From assembly GCA_005792225.1 (NCBI GenBank), contig SXSP01000223.1:1-6268 (forward strand): a stretch of DNA of 6,268 nucleotides, given 5' to 3'. This DNA comes from Bdellovibrionales bacterium (GTDB taxonomy: Bacteria; Bdellovibrionota; Bdellovibrionia; Bdellovibrionales; JAMPXM01). The translations under genes and the position numbers were made by a program. Shown piece by piece: positions 1 to 5,112 of this stretch (positions are counted from its first letter, which is position 1; each line of letters begins with the position of its first letter). Under the pieces are notes generated by a model that searched no databases, was not told the DNA's origin, and worked only from the letters and a program-made list of their open reading frames with translations.

Positions 1-350
1 CCCAGGAGTACGTTCAGAAAAAATTCGGCACGAAAGCGAAACCAGTTTCCTTCGTCTTCCACGGTGGCTCTGGTTCTCTCCAGAGCGAGATTCGCGAGGC
101 CATCGATTACGGCGTCATCAAAATGAACATCGAGACCGATCTGCAATGGGCCTTCTGGGAAGGCATCAAAAATTTCTACGAAGACAAGAAGGGTTACCTG
201 CAAGGCCAACTCGGTAACCCGGAAGGTGCCGATGCACCGAACAAAAAATATTATGATCCGCGCGTTTGGCTCCGAAAGGGCGAGGAATCCTTTATGAAGC
301 GACTTAAAGTTGCGTTCGAAGACCTCAACAACACGAATCGCAACGCCTAA
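1..350 (+). CDS. fba: Class II fructose-bisphosphate aldolase, C-terminal part
   Basis: This is the 3' end of a glycolytic/gluconeogenic aldolase that interconverts fructose-1,6-bisphosphate with dihydroxyacetone phosphate and glyceraldehyde-3-phosphate in the cytosol. The frame is read from position 3 and gives 115 residues before TAA at 348-350; the start lies outside the window. Visible class II signatures are FHGGSGS near position 57, whose His (60-62) corresponds to a zinc ligand of E. coli FbaA, and KMNIETDLQWA, the phosphate/substrate-binding loop. The C-terminal block YLQGQLGNPEG...NKKYYDPRVWLR closely matches my memory of E. coli FbaA and contains the Arg that contacts the sugar phosphate of the neighbouring subunit. 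This places it in the longer class IIa group. An internal ATG at 123 is not the true start, because homology continues upstream of it. It converges on the hybrid kinase gene with overlapping stop codons and has no clear terminator of its own. Confidence 0.95.
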   Translation, partial: QEYVQKKFGTKAKPVSFVFHGGSGSLQSEIREAIDYGVIKMNIETDLQWAFWEGIKNFYEDKKGYLQGQLGNPEGADAPNKKYYDPRVWLRKGEESFMKRLKVAFEDLNNTNRNA

Positions 351-355
351 GCGTT
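342..355. repeat. Small inverted repeat bracketing two convergent stop codons
   Basis: AACGC and GCGTT flank the tetranucleotide CTAA. That tetranucleotide holds TAA of the aldolase gene and, on the other strand, TAG of the hybrid kinase gene. As a result both proteins end in Asn-Ala. A 5-bp stem with a 4-base loop and no T-tract is too weak to call an intrinsic terminator, but it is symmetric about the junction and is the only secondary structure I see there. Confidence 0.4.
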
Positions 356-2365
356 CATGTCAGCGGGCATCGTAGACTTCGTTTCTGCAGCCCGGTCTTT
401 CAATGCCCAAAAGCTCACCAATCGTAAGAGCGAAGCCGTTTCGATCGGCTTCGTCAAATGATCGTCGCATCCCGCATCCAAACACGCTTGCCGCTGCTCT
501 TGCATCGCGTGCGCCGTGAGCGCAAGCACCGGCTTCGTAAAACCATGGGCACGAAGCTTACGGGTCGCCTCGATCCCGTCGAGGACCGGCATCTGCATAT
601 CCATTAAAACTAGATCAAACTCCTCATCAATCGCCCGATCGAATCCGTCAGCCCCGTTGTCGGCAAGCTCGACCCTCGCGCCCGCTTTGGCGAGAAGCCG
701 TTTGATGAGCGTTTGATTATCGCGCGAATCCTCAACTAAGAGAATCTTGCATCCAGACAGATCCGCATCTGATTTATTGTCGACCGCCTTTTTCGGATCA
801 CCGGGTCGTTCAATTGGTGTTTCACGGCTGGCCGATCGCCGATCGGCGACGCGAATTTCAAAAGTACAACCTTCGCCGGCGGGGCAATCAAGGAGGATGA
901 GATCTCCCCCGAGTTCCCGCGCGAGCCTTCGCGAAAGCGCAAGCCCCAATCCGGTTCCACCGAAGCGCCGGGTACGCGATTCGTCGGCTTGCGCGAAAGG
1001 TTTGAAGAGTCGGCCTCTCTGCTCCGGCGCGATCCCGGGTCCCGTATCGGAGACCCGAATGATCAATGTCGAATTCGTAAAAATATGTTTCTCGTATTCG
1101 AGGTTGACCGTAACACGCCCCTCGTCGGTGAATTTCACGGCGTTTCCCAGAACATTGGTGAGAATCTGCCGCAGCCGCACGGGATCCGAAACGATACGAT
1201 TCGGAATGTCCTGATGCATGTGGAACTCGATGTCGAGCCCTTTTTCTTTCGCCTTGAGTTCCGCGATTCCCACCACTTCAGATAGAAGCGTCGCCAACGT
1301 CACCTCGACGTACTGAATTTCAAGCTTCCCCGCCTCCACTCTCGAGAGATCGAGAATGTCATCGATGAGACGCGAGAGAACCTTTCCGTTCCGCTCGATG
1401 ATTCCGTGAAAACGCTCTCGTTCATCGTGACTGATCGTTGGATCACGAAGTGCTTCGGCGAATCCTAGGATCGCCCCGAGCGGCGTGCGAATCTCGTGAG
1501 ACATGTTGGCGAGAAAAGCCGACTTGAGTTCGTTGGCCGCCTCCGCGGCCTCCTTGGCCGCGCGGAGCTCATCATCAGCCTGTTTCTTCGATGTGAGATC
1601 CCGAACGACCTTCGAAAACCCGATATGTTTACCTTCTGGCGTAATCACCGGGGTCATCGTCGCATCGGCCCAAAACCAGCTCCCGTCTTTCCGGCGGCGC
1701 CACCATTGTTCCTCGTGGCGTCCATCGCGCAGGGCATATTCCATATTTCTCTGCGGGCGTCCCGCCTTATAGTCTTCCTCGCGATACAAGACGCCGTAGA
1801 AACTTCCGATGACTTCTTCCGCTTTAAAGCCCTTGATCCGATGGGCACCCTCGTTCCAGCTCATAATGATGCCGTTCGGGTCCGTAATGAATATCGCGTA
1901 GTCTTTGACTTCTTGGACGAGGAGCTTGAATTCGGTTTCGACTTCCTGCTTTTTGTTCTCGATTCGGCTGATGAAGGCCCGCACGGATTCGAGCATCGCG
2001 GTGTGAAGAGAAATAGAAATGAGCTTGGCATCCGCAGCCGGAATGGCTCGCGTGTCCCCGAGCGCATCGAGAATCAACTCATGAAGGAGCCCGTATTCAT
2101 CGATAATTTGATCGGCGGTGAATTTTCCAATATCCGCTCTCTGCACACCGTGCTGACTCGCGATGACGTTATCGAAGTTCGCGTCCGTTGCCCTCTCCTC
2201 GAGAGCATGGACGAGATGATCGAGGAAGATGGGAAGCGAATTCACGAGGGCCGAACGATCGTGGTGTTTGGCGGCGGGAACCTTAATTTTCACTTCGCTC
2301 AGCCATCGATCCAAAATTGCGTTTTTATTCTGCTTAAGATTTTCCGATGCTCGCAATTGATTCAT
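347..2365 (-). CDS. Soluble hybrid sensor histidine kinase (RsbRD_N-like, PAS, HisKA, HATPase_c, receiver)
   Basis: A hybrid kinase that should autophosphorylate on His and pass the phosphate to its own receiver domain. Numbering runs from the ATG at 2365 (672 residues). Residues ~10-130 resemble the RsbRD N-terminal helical sensor fold (NAILDRWLSEVK, a SLPIFLDHL-type helix, HGVQRADIG, IIDEYGLLHELI). Residues ~146-258 form a PAS domain (DYAIFITDPNGIIMSWNEGA, RRKDGSWFWADATMTPV), and a short coiled coil follows. HisKA carries the H-box FLANMSHEIRTPL with His290. The ATPase domain has an N-box (NVLGNAVKF, Asn408), G1 (DTGPGIA from 440), an F-box (LFKPFAQAD) and G2 (GGTGLGLAL from 469). The receiver has Glu545/Asp546, phosphoacceptor Asp589 (LVLMDMQMP), Thr617 and Lys639, so all key residues are present. 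There is no signal peptide or membrane segment, so it is cytoplasmic. The ATG is preceded by GGAG five bases away. An in-frame TTG at 2386 would add seven residues but has no well-spaced ribosome site. With no output domain after the receiver, it probably uses a separate phosphotransfer protein. It lies downstream of the CDF gene on the same strand. Confidence 0.9.
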   Translation of the reverse strand: MNQLRASENLKQNKNAILDRWLSEVKIKVPAAKHHDRSALVNSLPIFLDHLVHALEERATDANFDNVIASQHGVQRADIGKFTADQIIDEYGLLHELILDALGDTRAIPAADAKLISISLHTAMLESVRAFISRIENKKQEVETEFKLLVQEVKDYAIFITDPNGIIMSWNEGAHRIKGFKAEEVIGSFYGVLYREEDYKAGRPQRNMEYALRDGRHEEQWWRRRKDGSWFWADATMTPVITPEGKHIGFSKVVRDLTSKKQADDELRAAKEAAEAANELKSAFLANMSHEIRTPLGAILGFAEALRDPTISHDERERFHGIIERNGKVLSRLIDDILDLSRVEAGKLEIQYVEVTLATLLSEVVGIAELKAKEKGLDIEFHMHQDIPNRIVSDPVRLRQILTNVLGNAVKFTDEGRVTVNLEYEKHIFTNSTLIIRVSDTGPGIAPEQRGRLFKPFAQADESRTRRFGGTGLGLALSRRLARELGGDLILLDCPAGEGCTFEIRVADRRSASRETPIERPGDPKKAVDNKSDADLSGCKILLVEDSRDNQTLIKRLLAKAGARVELADNGADGFDRAIDEEFDLVLMDMQMPVLDGIEATRKLRAHGFTKPVLALTAHAMQEQRQACLDAGCDDHLTKPIETASLLRLVSFWALKDRAAETKSTMPADMNA

Positions 2366-2403
2366 CTCGACTCCATTCACGGCCAAAATTCACAGCCAAT
2401 GGC

Positions 2404-2410
2404 CCTCCTT
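2404..2410 (-). promoter_or_regulatory. Strong Shine-Dalgarno not matched to the kinase start
   Basis: AAGGAGG on the minus strand is the best ribosome-binding sequence in the gap between the CDF and hybrid kinase genes. It lies 17 bases from the in-frame TTG at 2386 and 38 bases from the ATG at 2365, both too far for direct use. It is four bases from an out-of-frame TTG at 2399 that opens a 21-codon reading frame ending at 2334, inside the kinase gene. The rest of the 146-base gap (2366-2511) shows no convincing terminator or promoter, only a short CAGGA/TCCTG hairpin at 2432-2442. Confidence 0.45.
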
Positions 2411-2511
2411 GACCTCAGGAAAGGCTATCACCAGGAGTCCTGATGAATTCTGACGCAATTGCATTGTGAAGGTGAATTCCTGCACAGATTTGGCAGGGCC
2501 GGGGGTTACGG

Positions 2512-3198
2512 TCACCCGTGGCAGCCACACCCGCCCGAAAAGTGATCGTCCCAGGTTGCCTTGACCGTTTGGAATCCTTCCCGTGCGATCAAGCCCGCGA
2601 GGGCGAGCGCCGCCACAGAATCCATCCACCAGATTTGCGGAAAGACAAGGTGAAGCAAACTCCCCGCGAAGAGAACCGCCGAGAGTTGGATACAGGCGAG
2701 TGAGCAATTCGCATCGGCGAGAATGGTTCGACTCTCGAGGGCAATGCCCACTTTTTTCTTCGCCCGCCACAGAGCAAACATGAAGCTGAGACTTAAAACG
2801 GAAATAACGAGCCCCGCCCAGGTCATCTCGGGCTGCCCGCCTTCCATCAGCCGTGCGACCGATGCGAATCCCGTGACACCTGCGAGCAAAAGAAACAGTG
2901 AACCGATCAAACGCGTGGCTCTCCTCTCGCGCTCAAGGTTTACCGAATCATCCGCCACCGACCCGGAGAGCTTCCAGAGGACGATCACGGCAGAGCCGAC
3001 TTCAATGAGGCTATCGGCTCCGAACCCCATGAGCGCAAGTGATTCATCATTGAGCCCGAGCGCGATCGAAATCGCACCTTCGATCAAATTGTAGAAAATC
3101 GTGAAAATGGAAAGCAGCTGAGCTTTACGCGTGAGCGCCTCGAGGTCGAGAATGGATCTCGAAGCCTTCTTTGGTTTTTGCGAACACGCTGATTGCAC
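2512..3198 (-). CDS. Short CDF-type cation efflux membrane protein with Cys/His tail
   Basis: A 228-residue inner-membrane protein related to cation diffusion facilitators, which exchange divalent metal ions such as Zn, Co, Fe or Cd for protons. Hydropathy suggests six membrane segments near residues 26-48, 54-76, 97-116, 127-144, 163-187 and 191-206. Segment 2 has GADSLIE (Asp62, Glu66) where CDF proteins place a (H/D)xxxD metal site. Segment 5 has LADANCSLACIQLS (Asp162, Cys165, Cys169) where the second HxxxD half-site is expected. The usual cytoplasmic C-terminal domain of about 80 residues is absent. Instead the protein ends in GGCGCHG (Cys224, Cys226, His227), a plausible metal-binding tail. 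The start is GTG, the first possible start after an in-frame TAG. It is preceded by GGGGGAG only two bases away, which is unusually close. The metal specificity cannot be read. The 22-bp palindrome upstream suggests control by a metal-sensing or other dimeric repressor, which is not encoded in this window. Confidence 0.85.
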   Translation of the reverse strand: MQSACSQKPKKASRSILDLEALTRKAQLLSIFTIFYNLIEGAISIALGLNDESLALMGFGADSLIEVGSAVIVLWKLSGSVADDSVNLERERRATRLIGSLFLLLAGVTGFASVARLMEGGQPEMTWAGLVISVLSLSFMFALWRAKKKVGIALESRTILADANCSLACIQLSAVLFAGSLLHLVFPQIWWMDSVAALALAGLIAREGFQTVKATWDDHFSGGCGCHG

Positions 3199-3284
3199 GA
3201 CTCCCCCTGGGGATGATTCCTATGATGGTGGGATGCGCAGTGCGGGTCAAATACGCTCGCTCATCTCGGCCGAACGAGGTCGGT

Positions 3285-3314
3285 ATTGCAACTCAACTGA
3301 ACAGTTGAGTTCAA
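3285..3314 (-). promoter_or_regulatory. Candidate promoter of the CDF gene
   Basis: On the minus strand, TTGAAC (3314-3309) and TGCAAT (3290-3285) are separated by 18 bases and could serve as -35 and -10 elements. The spacer is almost entirely the palindrome, so a protein bound there would block RNA polymerase. Transcription would start about 80 bases before the GTG. The -10 match is only moderate. Confidence 0.4.
3290..3311. promoter_or_regulatory. 22-bp palindromic operator candidate
   Basis: The arms AACTCAACTG and CAGTTGAGTT are perfect 10-bp inverted repeats separated by AA. The dyad has no T-tract after it on the minus strand. On the plus strand it is followed by C and six A, so it is not a terminator in either direction. 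The size, the two-base centre and the TGAACAGTT core resemble operators of ArsR/SmtB-family metal-sensing repressors as I remember them, and a metal exporter begins just downstream. The regulator's identity is inference. The site also lies upstream of the first lipoprotein gene on the plus strand, so it could control both directions. Confidence 0.6.
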
Positions 3315-3327
3315 AAAATGCTTGAGT

Positions 3328-3356
3328 CTGACCGTCGGAAGTGTGGAAAGTAAATT
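3328..3356 (+). promoter_or_regulatory. Candidate promoter of the first lipoprotein gene
   Basis: CTGACC at 3328-3333 and TAAATT at 3351-3356 are spaced by 17 bases. Each has about four of six consensus positions for a housekeeping sigma factor. The inferred start would give a leader of about 50 bases that contains a small hairpin, GAGTCG/CGACTC at 3365-3384 with an 8-base loop. This is weak evidence from spacing and composition only. Confidence 0.35.
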
Positions 3357-3411
3357 AAAGAGACGAGTCGACACAAACCGACTCACGTACGCCCGAGTGT
3401 CCTGGAGCCCT

Positions 3412-3846
3412 ATGAAGCACCTGATGATGTCCCTGAATCCGCTCTCCATGGCCATGGTCCTCGGCCTGGTTCTTTCGGGTTGTGCAACCCGACCCGCGTC
3501 GACGTCTGCCGAGCAACCCGCCCCGGCCGTTCCGATTGAGACTTCCGCACCCGCTCCGACCAAGTCGGCCGCGCCCCCGACCGCTCCCGCTCCCGCTCCT
3601 GCTACAAAAAAGTATTCTAAATACCCCCCCAAGCCGCCCATTATCTGCACCCATTCGGTCGATGGTGAACGGGTTCTCGAAGTGGCCGAGAAGGACACAA
3701 CCTGCTTTCTGTATTACACGAAAGACAAAATCAAAAAGAGAGTGGCTTGGTCAAAAAATGGGAACATCCACTGCGAGATCATTCGCGACAAGATGCGTGT
3801 GAATCTCGAAAAAGGTGGCTACACCTGCCGTTGGCAGGAAGGCTGA
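3412..3846 (+). CDS. Four-cysteine lipoprotein, paralogue A
   Basis: A 144-residue putative lipoprotein of unknown function. The N-terminus has a basic start, a hydrophobic stretch and the lipobox LSGC, with Cys24 as the lipidation site. The next residue is Ala, which by the E. coli +2 rule favours outer-membrane sorting. Residues ~26-65 are a low-complexity Ala/Pro/Thr-rich linker, probably a spacer through the periplasm. The C-terminal module (~77-144) has Cys79, Cys98, Cys121 and Cys139 and the signatures KKRVAWS and HCEIIRDKMRVNLEKGGYTCR. Four Cys in an exported domain suggest two disulfides. The same module, with identical Cys spacing, recurs in the neighbouring convergent gene. ATG at 3412 was chosen because GGAG (3404-3407) precedes it by four bases and it puts the signal peptide at the N-terminus. 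The longer open frame from a TTG at 3322 would bury the signal sequence. Its stop abuts the stop of paralogue B with no terminator. Confidence 0.85.
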   Translation: MKHLMMSLNPLSMAMVLGLVLSGCATRPASTSAEQPAPAVPIETSAPAPTKSAAPPTAPAPAPATKKYSKYPPKPPIICTHSVDGERVLEVAEKDTTCFLYYTKDKIKKRVAWSKNGNIHCEIIRDKMRVNLEKGGYTCRWQEG

Positions 3847-4152
3847 TCATCGGCACTTGAAGCCGGCCGACTCAAGCTTCGCGCGCATGCGGTCACGAGT
3901 CGTCTCGCAATGCCTCATGAAGTGCGAGGACCAAGCGACTTTGTCGTTTGTCCCCGCCTTTGAATACCAAAGTTCACATCCCTTCGGCTTCACGGCCTTC
4001 AAACCGATCTCTCGCTGATCTTTCTTGAGCTCGCATGAAATGATCTGAATCGTCGAGCCCGCGCCATCGGCGGAAGCAGGTCTACGTGAGCCCGAAGCAC
4101 AACCCGTGAGCGAAGCAATCGAAACTAAAATCGCGATACACTTCGTTCGCAC
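3847..4152 (-). CDS. Four-cysteine lipoprotein, paralogue B
   Basis: A putative lipoprotein of 101 residues starting at GTG (4152). The N-terminus MRTKCIAILVSIASLTGC is a typical lipoprotein signal with lipobox LTGC and lipidated Cys18, followed by Ala. A short linker leads to a module with Cys40, Cys59, Cys82 and Cys100. The Cys intervals (19, 23, 18) are exactly those of paralogue A, and shared blocks include KVAWS and HCE..RD+MR..LE..G(Y/F).CR. It lacks the Ala/Pro-rich spacer of paralogue A, so its domain would sit closer to the membrane. The start is preceded by GGAG ten bases away. That GGAG follows directly on the T-tract of an intrinsic terminator, so expression is probably gated at the RNA level. 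A longer frame from TTG at 4218 would translate the terminator hairpin and displace the signal peptide, and is rejected. The function is unknown. Confidence 0.85.
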   Translation of the reverse strand: MRTKCIAILVSIASLTGCASGSRRPASADGAGSTIQIISCELKKDQREIGLKAVKPKGCELWYSKAGTNDKVAWSSHFMRHCETTRDRMRAKLESAGFKCR

Positions 4153-4166
4153 CTTCGTCGTTCTCC

Positions 4167-4199
4167 AAAAAAAATCAGGGCCCGATGACTCGGGCCCTG
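4167..4199 (-). terminator. Intrinsic terminator immediately upstream of lipoprotein B
   Basis: On the minus strand, CAGGGCCCGA (4199-4190) pairs perfectly with TCGGGCCCTG (4185-4176) across a 4-base loop. One A and eight T (4174-4167) follow. This is a strong rho-independent terminator in the minus direction only, since the plus strand has no T-tract after the stem. It ends 15 bases before the GTG start of lipoprotein B, with the GGAG ribosome site directly after the T-tract. No minus-strand gene lies between it and the response regulator, so it must end a leader or a small RNA rather than an upstream gene. Confidence 0.85.
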
Positions 4200-4223
4200 C
4201 ATACGAAAGATGGTACAACCGAC

Positions 4224-4274
4224 TTAAACTGCACTTGGAGGTACCCTCTCAGCATGCGGGAAGATCGCTTGCAT
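4224..4274 (-). CDS. Possible 16-residue leader peptide
   Basis: ATG at 4274 is preceded by AGGG five bases away and opens MQAIFPHAERVPPSAV, stopping at TAA 25 bases before the terminator stem. Placement in front of a terminator is typical of leader peptides. It lacks the run of one amino acid seen in classical biosynthetic attenuators, and a frame this short can arise by chance. Confidence 0.2.
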   Translation of the reverse strand: MQAIFPHAERVPPSAV

Positions 4275-4351
4275 CGCAACCCTGTCTCGCCCGAACCGCA
4301 CCGTCAACACACGCGCGAAAACTTCGTCATCACCGCAACTTACGATCGGCG

Positions 4352-4380
4352 CCACGTTAAACTAACTTAAATTTTATTCT
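4352..4380. promoter_or_regulatory. AT-rich divergent promoter region candidate
   Basis: This is the only strongly AT-rich stretch between the divergent lipoprotein B and response regulator genes. On the minus strand it includes TAAAAT (4376-4371), a good -10 match without a clear -35. On the plus strand it has several TTAAAT/TATTCT-like hexamers, again without a convincing -35. The remainder of the 288-base intergenic region holds only the leader elements listed separately and the ribosome site of the regulator gene. Confidence 0.3.
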
Positions 4381-4424
4381 GTGCTCCGTGCGCGAAAAAG
4401 CCTTTCAAACTAAACTCTCTTTCC

Positions 4425-4431
4425 AAGGAGG
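4425..4431 (+). promoter_or_regulatory. Shine-Dalgarno fixing the TTG start of the response regulator
   Basis: AAGGAGG lies nine bases before the TTG at 4441. It is the strongest ribosome site on the plus strand here and decides the start. The next in-frame Met is residue 67, well inside the receiver domain. Confidence 0.75.
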
Positions 4432-4440
4432 ACCGGGCCT

Positions 4441-5112
4441 TTGTCGAACTCACGCATCTTGATCGTCGAAGACGAAGAAAAACTTCTCGAGCACCTTTCC
4501 TCCACGTTTCAAAACGAGGAGTTCTCGGTCTTCACGTGCTCAAAGCTTCGCGACCTTGAAGACATCCTGGACCTACCGGCCAAGAAATTCGATGTCATCG
4601 TTCTCGACCGACTCCTGCACGGCCGCGATGCCGCGACCATGGTCCCTCAACTCAAAGCCAGCCTTCCCGACACGAAAGTCATGATCCTCTCGGCCATCAA
4701 CACGCCGAGCGAGAAGGCAGCTCTCCTTAACTCCGGCGCCGATGACTACCTTGCCAAACCCTTTGATTCCGACGAGCTCTTGGCGCGTGTTCGCGTCCTG
4801 ATTCGTCGGAGCTCTCCGGGCTTCACCGTCGGCAATCTCACCCTGGACGTCGTTAACCGCACGGTTCGCATCAACGATCGCGAGCTTCCACTGACGAACA
4901 AAGAATTCTTACTCCTGAAAACCCTCGGCCAAACTCCCGGCAAGATCTTCAGCAAAGCCGCGCTCTACGAGCACGTTTGGGAAATGAGCCCCGAGGTCGA
5001 GAGCAACGTCGTCGAAACCACCGTCAATAAACTCAGACGTCGCCTCGAGGAGCTCGAAGCCTCCACCCACATCCGCAACTCTCGCAATCTCGGATATTGG
5101 ATTGAGGAATAG
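4441..5112 (+). CDS. OmpR/PhoB-family response regulator
   Basis: A 223-residue DNA-binding response regulator with a TTG start. The receiver (residues ~5-118) has acidic Glu10/Asp11, phosphoacceptor Asp56 in DVIVLDRLLHG, Ser84 at the switch position and Lys106 in YLAKPF. The C-terminal winged helix (~128-222) has the usual family layout: the LTLDVVNRTVRINDRELPLT beta sheet, KEFLLLKTLGQTPGKIFSK, the recognition helix near SNVVETTVNKLRRRLEE and a wing ending in LGYWIEE. Phosphorylation would favour dimerisation through the alpha4-beta5-alpha5 face and binding to promoter repeats. Two departures stand out. The Pro that normally follows the phosphoacceptor loop (DxxLPG type) is His60, and the last wing reads RNSRNLGYW rather than the common RGxGY form. 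The gene overlaps the downstream kinase by 11 bases, so the two are cotranslated partners. Targets cannot be inferred. Confidence 0.93.
   Translation: MSNSRILIVEDEEKLLEHLSSTFQNEEFSVFTCSKLRDLEDILDLPAKKFDVIVLDRLLHGRDAATMVPQLKASLPDTKVMILSAINTPSEKAALLNSGADDYLAKPFDSDELLARVRVLIRRSSPGFTVGNLTLDVVNRTVRINDRELPLTNKEFLLLKTLGQTPGKIFSKAALYEHVWEMSPEVESNVVETTVNKLRRRLEELEASTHIRNSRNLGYWIEE

Larger units (their letters stand above)
4167..4370 (-). ncRNA. Candidate small RNA or attenuated leader of lipoprotein B
   Basis: A transcript starting in the AT-rich stretch near 4370 and ending at the terminator would be about 200 nucleotides. The 5' end is a guess; only the 3' end is supported. Within it, GCATGC (4257-4252) can pair with GTATGC (4204-4199, one wobble), enclosing a second helix GGTAC (4245-4241) with GTACC (4216-4212). 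The outer helix ends on the first base of the terminator stem, so the two compete slightly. I recognise no known riboswitch class. Confidence 0.35.

Noticed and set aside
1496..2443. 315-codon open frame on the plus strand opposite the hybrid kinase
   Set aside because: It is fully antisense to a gene with all kinase motifs intact, has no recognisable domain, and its composition follows the opposite strand's codon pattern.
2390..2770. 126-codon minus-strand frame across the CDF/kinase gap
   Set aside because: Most of it is an alternative frame of the CDF gene; the part in the gap has no suitable start with a ribosome site.
3199..3289. Remnant of a regulator gene between the palindrome and the CDF gene (MSERI then stop on the minus strand)
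   Set aside because: Only five codons before TGA and no helix-turn-helix coding in any frame, so a decayed repressor cannot be supported.
3285..3314. MerR-type activated promoter with the palindrome in a long spacer
   Set aside because: The best -35/-10 spacing is 18 bases; at the 19-20 bases typical of MerR promoters the -10 match disappears.
3322..3411. N-terminal extension of lipoprotein A from a TTG
   Set aside because: It would place 30 polar residues before the signal peptide, and GGAG precedes the ATG at 3412.
4153..4218. N-terminal extension of lipoprotein B from a TTG
   Set aside because: The extension is translated through the terminator hairpin and would bury the lipoprotein signal sequence.
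4240..4253. GCTGAGA followed by GGGTACC on the minus strand, reminiscent of the TPP riboswitch core
   Set aside because: The rest of the THI-box consensus (the GAACCTGATCTGG-like half and closing helices) is absent, and a lipoprotein is not a thiamine gene.
4106..4370. Two plus-strand open frames of 84 and 61 codons between lipoprotein B and the response regulator
   Set aside because: No ribosome site, low-complexity basic content and no recognisable motif; they overlap the minus-strand leader and terminator.
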